Source: Syngnathus acus
Lineage: Eukaryota > Chordata > Actinopteri > Syngnathiformes > Syngnathidae
DNA: 64,000 nucleotides
Direction: 5' to 3'
Assembly: GCF_901709675.1 (NCBI RefSeq)
Contig: NC_051099.1
Span: 6,200,001-6,264,000 of the forward strand
Numbering within the stretch: the first letter of the stretch is position 1; the number at the start of each line of letters is the position of its first letter. Below the pieces are notes generated by a model, which saw nothing but the letters and a program-made list of their open reading frames with translations, was not told the origin of the DNA and ran no database searches. The translations under genes were made by a program, and so were the position numbers. Positions 45,753 through 63,087 of the stretch are shown here, in pieces.

Positions 45753-48700
45753 GTGAGTATCGATTTCCTGTCGAACTTACTCTTGTTACTACGTTCAGTT
45801 GAATGTACGTCTTTGATGTGTCCATCTTCCTCGTCACGTCCCGGCGAGGAGCGCTGGATACGCTGGAACAAGACTCGTTCGCCGTCTGTTAACTTGAATC
45901 TTGTCTGCTAGCAGCCTAGCTTTGGCTGCTCTTTTATTTTTATACAAATCTGCTTATCCAACATCTACAATTTACTCTCAACTCTTTGATCCAGTCCTGT
46001 TAGCCTTAAACTTGTCTTGAAAATTTTAAGATCGCATTTCGGAGACCTTGCAAAAAGGTGGTTTTAAAGTGACATTTTTTTAAATCGTGAAATAAACTGC
46101 ACGACAGCTAAAACAAAAACAACAAAAAAACGTTTATGCAAATTAAGCACCCGTGCACGCACATGCAATACATTTAAATAATTAAAAATACATCCCGCAT
46201 GTATTTTTGTGTGCGCGTGGACGTACAGTTTCCCTGATGACAGACCTGCCTTATGTCTTTTTTTTTTTTTTTTTTAACAAATGTTCCATAATGCTGGCAT
46301 TATACCAGGAAATGATTCACTGGGGATGTGCCGCTCCCTCATGTACACATTTCTGTCATATCAGATTCTCCAATGTACATTACTCAAAATTGTTTGTAAA
46401 AGTCAATGATTTTACTATACAGAAATGCCATGTAAAGTTAAGTGTTTTACCAGGTGTGATGCGGCTTGTCTAGTGTTAATGCCTTCCTATTACTGGTGTC
46501 AGGACTCTAAATCATTAGTCATGATGTCAGAAGTGGAAAAAAAAAAAAAAGTGTTGCTTGCACTTCCATTTTGGGCAAATAAAATAGCTGGTTTTTCCTG
46601 ATTGGAATTTGTCCTTGAATGTGTGGCATTACTGCTTTACATAAAGTTTTCCCTGCACAAAACCACGTGGGCACTGTGTGCTGTAGATGGGATGTTGTCT
46701 TTGTTAAGGCAAACCAGACAATCAAGGAAGAGGGTGTGACTTGTGTGGCCCGTGTGTACGTGAAACAGGTCGACCCACTTTCTGTGCCGTGAGCCTCAAA
46801 ACGGCTACCTTCACCTTCTGCTTGATGCTTGTTTATACCGTTGTGCACTTTTGTCACTTTCCCAGTAAAGTATTTTAAGTGCACGCTGCTTAAGTAACAT
46901 TCTTCCCCGAAAGGGCGGAAAAGTTGAGTATTTCCATAGCTTGTTATCTCGTGGGTGTTAACCCACCATTGAATGGGACTCCTTGCCCAATTTGTTAATC
47001 GCCCTGCGATTCATTGGTGGTCATAATAGAGGCGTATTCTGTTTTTACTTGTCATGACCCTCAACAGAATAGGCCGTATTGAACATTTACAAACAATGCT
47101 GGGAGGTCAGAAGTTGGAGAACATAAAAAAACAGCATTTATCTTCTAAAGGGCACAGCGTGAACAAATACTTCAAAAAAATCATCTGTTAGGTGTGTCGC
47201 TTTATCCGTGGTTGAAAAAGCCGCCCGATTCCAAACTTTCCAACCCGTCCAGTAGCATTCCTAAGTGATGGCTGCTGAGAGCCGTGCTCTTTTTTTTTTT
47301 TCCCCCACCGCACCTACATCCTTTCATTGACTACTAAGCAGTGACCTTAACAAAACAAAGCAACTTGTTCCAGTTCGAAAGCTGAGCTGTTTCATTTGAC
47401 CATGTTGATTGATTTGCCTTGCATAGATGATGTCACATCTGTTTAGCTTCTCCACACAGCACTTGTGACACCGTACCGTACCCGTCCGTCAATGAATGTG
47501 GCCGGACCCTATCTTTAGCCACGCGCCATGAAAAGGAAGTGGCGTAGCATACCGCACGCTCATAAGATTCTGAGTCAGTTGGACGCACATGTTACAAGCT
47601 TTTTGGCTCCGGCGTTCAAATCTGTCTGTGTTCTTACAGACTGTTGGGTGTGTTGGGTACTAACTTGACCACACATGGGAAGGCCGCCAGTCTATTTGTG
47701 CGCTTCGCAGTTTCTACGTAACCTCGTGAACGAAGCACAGGGCGGAGCACTACTCCTCTTAATCAAAACTGGGAGTGAGTCTTTAAATGGCTTTATAGAC
47801 TACATTATAATCCAATGAGCCTATTTGGACCATCATATGTTGCCCTCGTTCTCCAAACCTGAGGGCAGCTGCCTCGAAACGACAACTGTCCGAGTCTCAT
47901 TGAAGGCCACGGTTTCATGAGGCGATTACAAACGCTCTTTTCTTCTCCGCCACCAGCTTCGCGGCTCACATTTGTCCATCGCCATCTGTGATCGCGCTCT
48001 GCGTACTTAACCCCCTCTTCTGTTTCCCCTCGGCCTCTGTCGAGGGTGTGCGACAAGGGCCGGCAAATGAGGTAATGTGTGTCGGCCCTTGTTGTGGCCT
48101 CAGACCCGTTTCACAGCCTTCTGGGGAGGTTAAATTTAGCAACGCGGTTATTTTCCTAATCGTTTTCGGGTTGGGTCTTGCCCAGATTTAGTAGCATTTT
48201 GCAGAAGAAAAAACATTCTGTTTTTCAAGTAATGTAAGCAGACTTATCAAAATGATGCTTGTGCTAATCTCTTGAGACCACATGGCTGCCGTTCATCACC
48301 TTTCATGAAGACGTTAATGGTTTGGTTAATGGTTTTCTCTCGAACAAGAGGAAGTTAAGTCATTCAGTCCATTGTTTGCTAAATAGAAACTTCAAGAGTG
48401 CAAAACAAACACTTCTGCGGCTATCAGGAACAATCCATATGCTCCAATGATCTTTTCACCATTTCTCACAATTTAAGTATTGTTGACACAACTGTGGTAG
48501 TGCAAAAAACTGAAATAACTTTGCCTGGTATTTCTGACTAAGACGTCTTGAAAAGTCACTAGTCTGGATTTTGAATCAGGAAACAAGAACCCCGTTCTGT
48601 CTGGAAATGTTGAGGTTGTCACTGCAGTTTCAGCTTCATCTTTTGTTTTGTGAACACTTGTGTTGGCAAGGAATGCCGCCATACCGGTTTGGCCTCGCAG

Positions 48701-49076
48701 AGGCATCACACCCTCCTCGCCAAGCTGCGCAAGGCCCCTTGTGCATTCCTTGGCTTTTGCACTCAGGAAGGAGCTACTGAAAGGGATGCCTTACTTTCTG
48801 GGATTTTAGGAGATGGTGACTGTCTCGGAGGAGTTTGGAAATATGTTTCGGAAAACAAAATACAATGTTTCAGAGAGTTTGGATGACTTGAGTGAGTCAT
48901 GTTATTGGATCGTTTCTTTTCCCACAGTTTGTCCGCAGGGCTTCTGTATTCTGGCTGCCCGAACAAAAGACCCTAAAATATTCAGTCATTTTTAGAGTGC
49001 TTGGACAAAATCAAAACTTTAGCAAGCCATAAAGGGCTACTTGTGAGTCTGAATGTTCCTTTTATTTCCACTGCAG
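45753..49076 (+). other. First intron of the plastin gene
   Basis: A 3.3-kb intron with homopolymer tracts (for example T-runs near 46256 and 47289). No other gene, RNA gene or defined mobile element was recognised. Confidence 0.4.
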
Positions 49077-49121
49077 GCCGACCTTTTGCTGACTGACCAT
49101 CCTCAGGTCAATCACACAAAC

Positions 49122-53242
<4,121 letters not shown>

Positions 53243-55653
53243 AGAAGATCATTGTGACACTTGTTACGCCCGCCTGAAGGACTATTGTTTAGAAGGTTGA
53301 AAAATCATCCAAATTGCAAGATATCGCTCCCTCTTTGAAAGACTGGAGGTGCTTAATGAAGAATGCCGCGCTGTTATTTAAAATGCCACGCTTGGTAAAT
53401 ATCAAATGGACCATGTTTTACTGACGACAACTCGCAGTAAGTACCCTTGATAAATGTGTTGTTTTGTCTTTTTTTTTTTTTTTTTTCTTTCTATGCATAT
53501 TCCAGCTGAAAGGTTTACTTATTTACTTACTGGCGCTGATTGTCCCACACATTCCTCAGGACAGGAGGGTTATCTGGAAGACACCCCAAAATTCATTCAT
53601 GCATGCCTCATTCACTTTACATATCAGTATACAGAAGCCATACGGTCAAACCATAGTGACGACCACTCTGTATATGCTGCCCGTATTTTTTATTTTATTT
53701 TATTTTTTTTGTGGGACCATTGTGTGAGGTAATATGCTGGTCAGAGCTGGGCTTCTGTTGTTGTTGTTGTTGTTATTATATTTGGTCTTTTCTGATGCAG
53801 AGCAGGTCGTCTGGGCTCTCCGCTGTGCCTTCTTGTCTCAAAGGCGAACCTTTTGAGCTTTCGCACTTCTTTTGCATTCAACTGTTACCAAATATAAACT
53901 GAAACCTTTACTATGACGATGGCCGAATTGTATTTGGCCATGTGGTCATGTCGACTCCAAAGTGCTTTATCTTGTGTAACAATAAATATGAATTTGAAAA
54001 CTGAAGGCTTGATGGTTTTTATTGCTGCCCACTTCCTTTTTTTATCTACCGGTTGATACTTCTCCATTTCTGCAAATATTTTTTGACCTACACTTGGATC
54101 AAAAACAGAACAAGTAATTTGCTTTGTTAGTTTTCATTGTTGTTTTTTTATAGACTGCACACAAAGGTAGAGTGGTGACAGATTGATGTGTACACAGTTC
54201 AGTGGCCTGAGTGTCAGGCAGAAATGAAGTCCTCTGGGCTGAAGGTCTCTGAGGGAGAGAAAAACATTTCACGCATTTGGTTTTGATTCAGATGAATGAT
54301 GAAGCTAAACTGTGATGAAGCTAAACTGTCTCCTGTGGATTCTATCTTTTGTTTTAAGCTTCATTAAAAAAATGATTTTCTTACCTTCCAGCATTTATTA
54401 AACAAAAACCTTCTTGGTGCCAGAACTGTTCATTAGTGGCCATTTAGCATGAATAGTTGCAGAAAAAAAGATATTAGGTCATATCTGTGATGTTCTGAAA
54501 AGCTGCCAGGTTATTATTGCATTCCTCACGACTACACTGTGCTGCTTCCAAAACAGGCAGTTTGCTTCTCAAGAAGTTTGTCCTTGAGCTGAAGTGAGTT
54601 TGAAATGCATCACTGTTATGTTTGAAGAAAATCCTTCTGGCTTTCTCAGACAAACATTTTTTTCAAAGGATGTGTATTTTACCTGCTTTCTCTCTCTCTC
54701 TCTCTCTCTCTTCAACATGTGCAGATTCCCCCCGCCCTTTATCGGCTGCTGCATCAACCTTGCTACCTCTGTGTCAAGTGGACACACTTAAAAAGGAGAA
54801 GGTGGAGGAGGTCAGGTTATTTTACGTGTTTGCATTTGTTGGATTTAATTTCTCTGCTGCAGAGATGTACTCTGTTATTGTGTCTGTGTGAGGTCATCAT
54901 AGACTAACAAAGTCAGCAAAGGTAGGATTGTTTATTTTGCACACAAAAATTAAGAAATATTTATATAAATAGATGGATTTGTACTAAACTATGATTTTTG
55001 CATGTATCATTATTTTTATTATTTTGTATACAACTATTTTTTGCTACTTAGTGGAAAATAATGTCCATCCATCCATTGTAAACAAAAATGTAATTCTGAA
55101 TCATGCTGCATTAAATTTGGGAATCTTTTGCCTGCTCCAACATCGAGTCTAATTAGTGCAATACTGTCACTATTTACTCTAAAATGTATGTTTTCCAGCA
55201 TTTAGGAAGTCACGCTGTTATTTCATCTGTACAAGTCATTAAAAAGAGCTGTGATGCAGCATAGGTGACACACACACGGTTACCAAAGTGACACAGATCG
55301 CATGGGAGAGCAGCTGATTTGCTCTCAGAGCTTCAAGACGCCTCTGTGTGTTTTCATTAATGATCCACCAATTAGTCACACGGTAGTAACAGACATCTAA
55401 ATACCTGTCAGAGTTTTGGAGGCTGCACACTTTCTGTGCTGTCCGTCACTCATCCTCATAAGGATGCAAGCAGCTGCTTTTCCATCTCAAGTTGCCCCTT
55501 TCCACTTGCATCAGTCGCCATGTGCGGGACTATGGCAGACACCCACGGTCCCCTGACTGGATCCTGACGCACATGCCATGAACTAGCAACGCACTACATA
55601 CCTTGAGTGTGTGTGTTTGCGTGTGTTTTGATATCACAAGAGATACACTAGAG
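53243..55653. other. Plastin 3' UTR and spacer before cnga2
   Basis: AATAAA at 53981-53986 marks the probable plastin transcript end. Beyond it the DNA is AT-rich, with a (CT)n tract near 54690-54711. No gene was recognised. Confidence 0.45.
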
Positions 55654-56195
55654 CAGGGGTGTCAAACTCATTTTTTTCACAGGCCGCATTGTAGTCATAG
55701 CTTCTTTCGGAGGGCCATTATGACTGTCAACCCAAATAAATGTATGAGCACCTCATATACAGTAAAAGCTACAAAACAAACTGACAAATAACTTGTTTTC
55801 AAATCAGACGAGTGAAAACTGGTCAAATATTACGCACAAAAAAAAAGATATTATTAAAAGTGAAGACAATTTGCAATTCTAGTAATGACACGAATTTGAT
55901 GCACAATTTGTCTTCGCGGGCCACATAACTTAGACTTAGACTTAGACTTAGACAAACTTTATAGTCATTTTGTCAACACTGGGTGTACACAAAACGAAAT
56001 TACGTTGCATACGGCTTTCAACAATGTAGTGATATTGCGGCTGGTTAAAAAGTGACATTCTATATAAAAATATGAAATAAGATAAGTATAAAGTACAAAG
56101 TGCAGCAGTGATAAAGTATGTAAACAGTGCAGGAGACAAAAAACATGACGTGGCAGGCCGTATCTGGCCCCCGGGCCTTGAGTTTGACACCTGTG
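55654..56195. mobile_element. hAT-like element with perfect 8-bp target duplication and nested repeat
   Basis: Ends CAGGGGTGTCAAACTCA and, at the right, TGAGTTTGACACCTGTG (an imperfect inverted repeat). CACTAGAG flanks both sides (55646-55653 and 56196-56203), an exact hAT-type duplication. The interior has outer halves with GGCCGCATTG and GGCCACATAA and a nested segment (about 55930-56145) starting with a CTTAGA tandem repeat. No transposase is present. Confidence 0.85.
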
Positions 56196-56386
56196 CACTA
56201 GAGCTTGCTTTCTTCTTATTGAGAAATCTCTCTCTGCTCCGTGTTCTTTCCCTAACACACCTGTAAGACATTTCTGGGAGATGTAGTGCCAGGATTGGCG
56301 GCCATTTTGTTCTGTAGTACCGCTTTCAGCATCCCTCCGTCACGTCCTCACGTAATGCCACGGTGTGTATTTGTACCTTGGCAGGG

Positions 56387-59134
56387 ATGAAGATGACGGG
56401 CCACACGCCCGAAAGTGATCGGTTGCCCCACAACCTGTCAGTCAAGACCAACTTGGAGGAGGAGCTTGAGAGAGCTGAGAGTATTCTAAACAGGTGAGAA
56501 GATTTTTAAAGCTATTTAGGTCATTTGTCCCATCGTGAGCTACCTACAATTGAATAAACGTTTCGATATTATACTCTTTATCCTAATCATCACAATACAT
56601 TCATGAAATGGCTTTTTAAAATTTCCCAACTCATGTCCCAGGGTTCCATCCATCTGCGACGACACATCCTCAGAGCTCCAAAGGGTCGCTGCTCTCGACC
56701 CTCGTGGCGGCACTTCCAGAAACTCTTTTCAAAGGAATGGAGCCGTCTCAAGGTAAAAAAAAATCAAACAACAAAGGTATTCACATTTTTAAGGTTAGTT
56801 TTACTGAATTGTGCAAATTACTGAAAATTCTATCAGGTAAAACTCGACATTATTTTACATTCCTGTAACTGCTTTGTACAATGCTCCTAGTACTACTACA
56901 AATGCTACAGTGTCCACTACTGCCACATGTCAGAATGGTGAGCCTGGTGGTGAGATTGAGGGAATGGGCTCACAGAAGCTTAGTCCAAGAGCAGGAAAGA
57001 CCGGACTCCTTCCTGGAACGCTTCAGAGGCCCGGAGCTCCGAAACGTCCCCAGCCGCATAAGCAACATACAAACGGATGCCAATGGCAATAATACCAAAG
57101 GGATCCTGAGGTATGTCACAACAAAGTCCAGGGTGCCGTTGCCCTCTCGCCCAAAGTCAGCTGGGATAAGCTGAGCTCAGGCTCAACTGAAAATGGATGC
57201 ATGTCTGATGAATTGTAATAATAACAAAAACATGGTCACACTGGAATCAGCCAGCGCGCCTCTCATGTTCTTCTTTTATTTGATGTTTAATTTGGGCTAT
57301 TTCAAATAAAATTGAATTTGCCTCAAGGAAAAAATGGCATGTTTTTGTGGTGTCCCCGTCCGACGACGCCTACTACCGCTGGTTATTTGTCATCACCGCA
57401 GCAGTGCTCTACAATTGGTTCCTTGTTGTGGCGAGGTAATAACAGGCAAAATATGTTTAGGGATAAAAACAAGGGATGGTTCAACCTCAATGGATCCTTT
57501 TTTTTTCTTCTGTTTGAATCCACAGGGCATGTTTTGATAGATTGCAGGTGGCTAATTACATCTGCTGGCTGGTGCTGGACTACCTCTCTGACATTGTGTA
57601 CGTCATGGACACTTGTGTACGACTTCGCACAGGTGACATGTTTTTAAATGCAATATCAGTCCTTGCATTACAAGTGTCTGACATATTTCTACTCTGTTTG
57701 AATCTAGGCTTCCTGGAGCAAGGCCTCCTGGTGAAGGACCACGTCAAGCTCAGGGACAGCTACATGCGTACGTTGCAATTCAAGCTGGACGTGGTGTCCA
57801 TCCTGCCCACCGATCTGGCCTACTTCTCCACCGGCATCCACACACCTCAGCTGAGGTTCAACCGCCTGCTGCGCTTCCCGCGGATGTTTGAGTTCTTCGA
57901 CCGCACCGAGACACGCACCAACTACCCCAACATCTTCCGCATCTGCAACCTGGTGCTCTACATCCTGGTCATCATTCACTGGAACGCTTGCATCTATTAC
58001 GCAATCTCCAAGTCTTTAGGTTTGGGCTCAGACACTTGGGTGTTCCCAAACGCCTCCAAACCGGAGTATTCCTCTCTAACTCGGACTTACGTGTACTGTC
58101 TCTACTGGTCCACTCTCACTCTCACCACTATTGGAGAGATGCCTGCACCGGTGCGAGACGAAGAGTACCTTTTTGTGGTTTTTGATTTTCTTGTCGGCGT
58201 CCTGATCTTTGCCACTATTGTGGGAAATGTCGGTTCTATGATAGCCAACATGAACGCCACCCGTGCCGAGTTCCAGGCTCGGATCGACGCCATTAAACAT
58301 TACATGCACTTCCGCAAAGTCAGCAGAGAATTGGAGACTCGTGTCATCAAGTGGTTCGACTACCTCTGGATCAACAAGAAAGCTGTGGATGAGCAAGAGG
58401 TGCTCAAGAACCTGCCCAACAAACTGCGAGCTGAAATCGCTATCAATGTCCACCTGGAGACCTTGAAGAAAGTGCGCATCTTTCAAGACTGTGAGGCGGG
58501 ACTGCTGGTGGAACTTGTACTCAAACTCCGCCCACAGGTCTTCAGTCCTGGAGACTACATCTGCAGGAAAGGTGACATCGGGAAGGAGATGTACATCATC
58601 AAAGAGGGGAAACTTGCTGTGGTGGGAGATGACGGTGTGACGCAATTTGCCCTCCTCCTCGCCGGGAGCTGCTTTGGAGAAATCAGCATTTTGAACATTA
58701 AAGGAAGCAAAATGGGCAACCGTCGGACCGCCAACATTCGCAGTCTGGGATACTCGGATCTGTTCTGCCTCTCAAAGGACGACTTGATGGAGGCCGTGAC
58801 AGAGTATCCAGACGCTCGGACGGTTCTGGAGGAGAGGGGCCGCGAGATCCTGATAAAGGAAGGGATGCTGGAGCACGATGCAGAGGGTGGCGGGCTGCAG
58901 AGGGAAGACACGGAAGAGAAGGTAGAGCGGCTGGAGTCTTCCCTCGACACCCTTCGTACACGCTTTTCACGGCTTCTCTGCGAATACACGGACACTCAAC
59001 AGAGGCTGAAGCAACGCATCACGTTGCTGGAGCGGCGGATGAATCAAACGGACTCCGGAGCAGACGCCAACGCCAGTTTGGAGCCAACGGTCTTACAAAA
59101 TCAAACCAAATTTATGCACCAAAGTTCATTCTAA
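56387..59134 (+). CDS. cnga2: Cyclic nucleotide-gated cation channel alpha subunit, olfactory type
   Basis: Six exons: 56387-56493, 56642-56752, 56934-57110, 57328-57435, 57526-57632, 57708-59134; 678 codons plus TAA (human CNGA2 about 664). The subunit forms tetrameric plasma-membrane channels opened by cAMP/cGMP, classically in olfactory cilia. The N terminus has D-D-T-S-S-E-L-Q-R and [15 protein letters not shown]1 to S6 follow, with the pore filter T-I-G-E at 344-347 and a glycosylation site N-A-S at 317-319. The C-linker, then the cyclic-nucleotide-binding domain (about 470-585) with F-G-E (526-528) and R-R-T-A (542-545), and a final coiled coil. M348 replaces the Thr usual after T-I-G-E. 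The large last exon is as in vertebrate CNG alpha genes. CNGA3 is the main alternative; the N terminus favours CNGA2. Confidence 0.9.
57120..57215 (+). repeat. SINE tail remnant in cnga2 intron
   Basis: GCCCAAAGTCAGCTGGGATA and GAAAATGGATG resemble the 3' part of the SINE at 62725-63087. No tRNA-like head or target duplication is present. Confidence 0.5.
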
Positions 59135-60170
59135 GCCCCAAATGAATACAGCATTCTTTGTCATGAAGAGTGGACAGGATAATAGAATGTAAACACCTCT
59201 TGTTTGCTTGCATCAGCAGAGGGATTTTGATCAAGACAAGTGGTGCTCTGGCCCTGAACACCTCATCTGTTACCGGTTGGGCCTTTGGGAACAAAGTCCA
59301 AGGAGAGCTGCTGGAAGGTTACTTGATGAGTTCACAAGCACAATTATCTTTCCAGGTCTTAAAAGCATAACTTGTTTTACAATTCAAGATTATGGCCACG
59401 TTAACCCACATGTTATGCTGCATGACAATTTGACTTGTTTAATAAATAATAAAAAAATAAATATTTTAAGAGTAGTTTTTGGGTCTGAAACAGGCGCTCA
59501 CATTCTCCTTACGTGCAAGGAACATTTTCTTAACGTCCATTGATTTTCTTTTGGCCGTAATTCCAAAGGGTGTTTGGTGTAACACCCAACACGCAACACT
59601 GCTCATAACAAATATTTTCAGTTGGACCTTGTGGCCCTATAAAATGGTAGAAGGAATTATAAACAGTTGAGAATACTCATCATATTAGTTTAACTCAAAA
59701 TCTTCAGCAGAAAAAACAACATTCAAGTGAACAGCAGGGATAATAAAACAATGGGCATGATTTGTGTTTGGCAAGGAGTATTGTTGTCTAATAGAAGTTC
59801 CCTCCCTGGACAAAATGACTGCGGAATTTCCACTAAACTCAGCCTTGGCATTCCAGGATGCCAGTCAGCCTTACGAGTGGTGGTGATAAGCACAGCAGCA
59901 ACAATGCATAATCGGCAGCAGTCGAGAGGTAACAGAGTGCATGTTCCCTGCGCTCTGCAGGGCCTGGGTGCAACCTCTACAAGTGTATATGGCAAAATAT
60001 TATAAAGGTAAATGTTATCAAATTGTATGCACGATGTGATGTTGTCGTTGCAAAGAAAAATTACACTTTTCTACCGGTTGTCAAACAGCACTTTTGTTTC
60101 CGTTTGAATTGAGCTTTTTCGGTTACCGTACTCAGCCAATGAGCGAGTCTCGCTGTGGTTTGAGTGAGTA
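59135..60170 (+). other. cnga2 3' UTR and spacer
   Basis: AATAAA at 59441-59446 is the likely polyadenylation signal. The rest is AT-rich with no gene recognised. Confidence 0.4.
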
Positions 60171-60507
60171 CAGTAATCCCTCGTTTATCGTGGATAATTG
60201 GTTAAAAAAAAAAACACCCGCGATAAGGGAAATCCACGAAGTACGGTCACCAACAAGAAGTACTGGGTAGGCTAACGAGTTAGCGGAAAGATGCTAATTC
60301 GCGACCGTGCTAACACGCGAAAACGGACTTCTAAAGGAATGTAAACGAACATTTGGAGCAATACTACATTGACCTAAAGGTTAGACACGTTTCCTCAATT
60401 TAGAAGTTTTATTTTGACTTTTAAATGTTTTTTTTAATTTGGAAAAAAAAAATCCGTGATGTATTGAAGCCGTGATAAACGAAACGCGAAGTAGCGAGGG
60501 ATCACTG
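60171..60507. mobile_element. hAT-like MITE
   Basis: 337 bp with inverted ends, CAGTAATCCCTCGTTTATCG on the left and, on the complement of the right, CAGTGATCCCTCGCTACTTC. Flanking octamers AGTGAGTA and ATTGGTTA agree at 5 of 8 positions, so the target duplication is decayed or only apparent. No coding capacity. Confidence 0.65.
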
Positions 60508-62724
60508 ATTGGTTACCAAATGTGTTGCTTTTTTTCTCAAAAGGTTTTATAGTTCTTTTTAATTATTATTAAAGGTTGTGCATTATTTAAAATGAAGTAC
60601 ATAATATATTTTAAGATGAATAATTGTGAGAGTGAAGTGGTATTTTCACAAGGAATACCCTTAGAGGAGCAGTTTGTTGCCTGTTGCAGTAGTTTGACTC
60701 TGACCAATTCTGAACTACTCAGTATTTGGGCACATCAACAGAGTCTTTTCAGTCTGAGGACTGAAGACTTGCTTGAGCTGCTGATTGAAAAGGTGTCTTT
60801 GTTGCTCATTGCATGTAAGGTACGAAGGGAAAGTTAGGAGCCGATTGCTTGACTTGAATCTTTTTTTTTTTTTTTTTATGTGTAAAAGTATGTTACTCAT
60901 GGCTTTTCTGCACTTGTTTGACAAGGTCAGGGAGCGTTGGGGCCCAAAGGTGCAGCTGACAGCCATATGGGACTCAGGGCAACCTGCAAGTGGACACATG
61001 AGTACACAGTTTTGTGCGCTTGAGAAGCTCATGTGCAATGTCACATTACACCACAAGGTGGCAGCGAATTCACCCACCTCCCTCACTGAACTTCAAACTT
61101 TTGCTTCATGTACTGCCCAAAACTGGGAACCTCACATCGGCAACAGACATCCTCACGCACTTCGGGACATGTTTTTCAATGACATTGATGTGGGCCAAGT
61201 TGATTAAGAATAATTCAAATCGCCATTTTGAACTAACTTGGTTTGTATCAGTGCCATTGATAAACATGTCCACAAGTAATAATAAACATTTTATTTATAA
61301 GGCGCCTTTCAGGACACTCAAGGTAGCCGCACAGACATAAAAACAATTCAACAAAGGACATTCTAAAAAAGCCAAAAGCCAAGTGTGCGATTATGTTGTG
61401 CAGTACATGGCACTTAGTTTTTGTCCTAGTGAAAGATGGTTGAATGTGCCACTTGCATACCTGAGGTCATCAAGTACTTAAGCTGCTTCCATCCACACCC
61501 TATTCTTAATGTCTGCTTGCAACTCGAATTGGTACCACACAAACTTTGACTGCGCAAATGATTTCAATCTCCTTTTCTGTCCAATAAATAGTTGAAGTGA
61601 AAGTCGAGTCTCTGTGCTTTATTAGCAAATCTGTCCTCCTGTGGACAGAAATGAGACAATCAGATGTACTCATTAAAAGCGTTAACAAATGAATCCACTT
61701 TAAACGCACAAAAAGTCCCAATTTGAAGAGTCATACCTGGAGACGGAGAGTAAACAATTAACACGCACATGCATTAAAATACGTTTGATTCATTCCGTTT
61801 AAATGTGAATTTAGGCTAGTTTTGTTTACTTTCCTTCGACCTATACGGCGCTGTAGTCCAGATGTGTCCAAATTTGATAGTTAGCATTACCTGCACCCTG
61901 CCTGCTTTCTGTTAGCAAGGTGCACCTTGACGCTGAAAGGGAAACAACAAGGATGAGTTTTAAAAGACTAAGAAAAAGTGAAGACACAAGTTGTCGAAGA
62001 TGACATGGTGGAAAAGCGTGCGGAGCGGCATGCGGACGTGGCCGCGCTGCAAAGAGTTGTGTCGTTTGGCCCGAATTATATAGGGTTCCGGTGATGACGT
62101 CATTAATAAAAATAAAAAAAAGTTTAAAAAAAAGGGGGGTGGGCAACAGAAGCTCTTGGAAAACAAGTTACATTGGGGTAAATGATAAAATGATAAAAGA
62201 TGTGTGGGATGTGCTGGTATTGACGAATGCGTCAAAGCTGACCATTAAGATCCACCATGTAGTTGCTAAAGTTTTTGTTTTGTGTTCAGGAGAACCGAAT
62301 TCGAGTCCCGCTATGCTCAGTTGATCTTAAATAAAGCATAGTTTAGTTTAGTGTCTTGAACACCAGACCAAGTCTTATACCATTCGGCCATTTAAACAAA
62401 GAGATTTCAAAATTTTTATTTGTAGTCATGCAAAAAGGAAAGAAATGAAATGGTGAGGCCATCACTTGTGGTCAATTTAAATTGTTCATGTGCCCCTGGA
62501 TTTTGTGATTCCCCATCCAACCAAATTTTTGTGGCAATTTAAATGGCTGTGCACAGCTTGCTTGCTTTGCAGGTTGAGTATGTTGAGGCACTATTGACAT
62601 TTATTGCAGATTATAACATTTAATATTCAAATATTGAGTTTAAAAAATATATATTTGGAGATGTGAGGTCGAACATGTAAAGCACTGAACATCATTTGGA
62701 TTTTCAGTGGTGGGTGAGGTTTTG
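60508..62724. other. Intergenic DNA between cnga2 and the Rag GTPase gene
   Basis: AT-rich. A tRNA-like antisense fragment (GGCCGAATGG ... TCAAGACAC on the complement) lies at about 62340-62395, related to the fragments near 3.1-3.4 kb. Bases 61.85-62.1 kb are GC-richer without a convincing exon. No gene was recognised. Confidence 0.35.
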
Positions 62725-63087
62725 GTGAGGCGGCTCGGTGGCGCACTGGGTAGCACGTCCGCCTCACAGTTAGGAGGGTGCGGGTTCGATTCCACCTCCG
62801 GCCCTCCCTGTGTGGAGTTTGCATGTTCTCCCCGGGCCCGCGTGGGTTTTCTCCGGGCACTCCGGTTTCCTCCCACATCCCAAAAACATGCTTGGTAGGC
62901 CGATTGAAGACTCCAAATTGTCCCTAGGTGTGTGTGCGAGTGCAAATGGTTGTTTGTCTCTGTGTGCCCTGCAATCGGCTGGCAACCGGTTCAGGGTGTC
63001 CCCCGCCTACTGCCCGTTGACCGCTGGGATAGGCTCCAGCACTCCCGCGACCCCCGTGGGGACTAAGCGGTTCAGAAAATGGATGGA
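62725..63087 (+). mobile_element. Complete tRNA-derived SINE with 14-bp target duplication
   Basis: The head has an A-box-like CGGTGGCGCACTGGG and a B-box GGGTTCGATTCC. The body carries the GTTTGCATGTTCTCCC and TTTCCTCCCACATCCC segments found throughout teleost genomes, and the tail ends in GGATGGATGG. TGGGTGAGGTTTTG flanks both ends exactly (62711-62724 and 63088-63101). It was moved by a LINE machinery through an RNA intermediate. Confidence 0.9.

Noticed and set aside
58076-58645. 189-codon open frame antisense to cnga2
   Set aside because: It is the shadow of strongly coding DNA on the other strand, with no family features.
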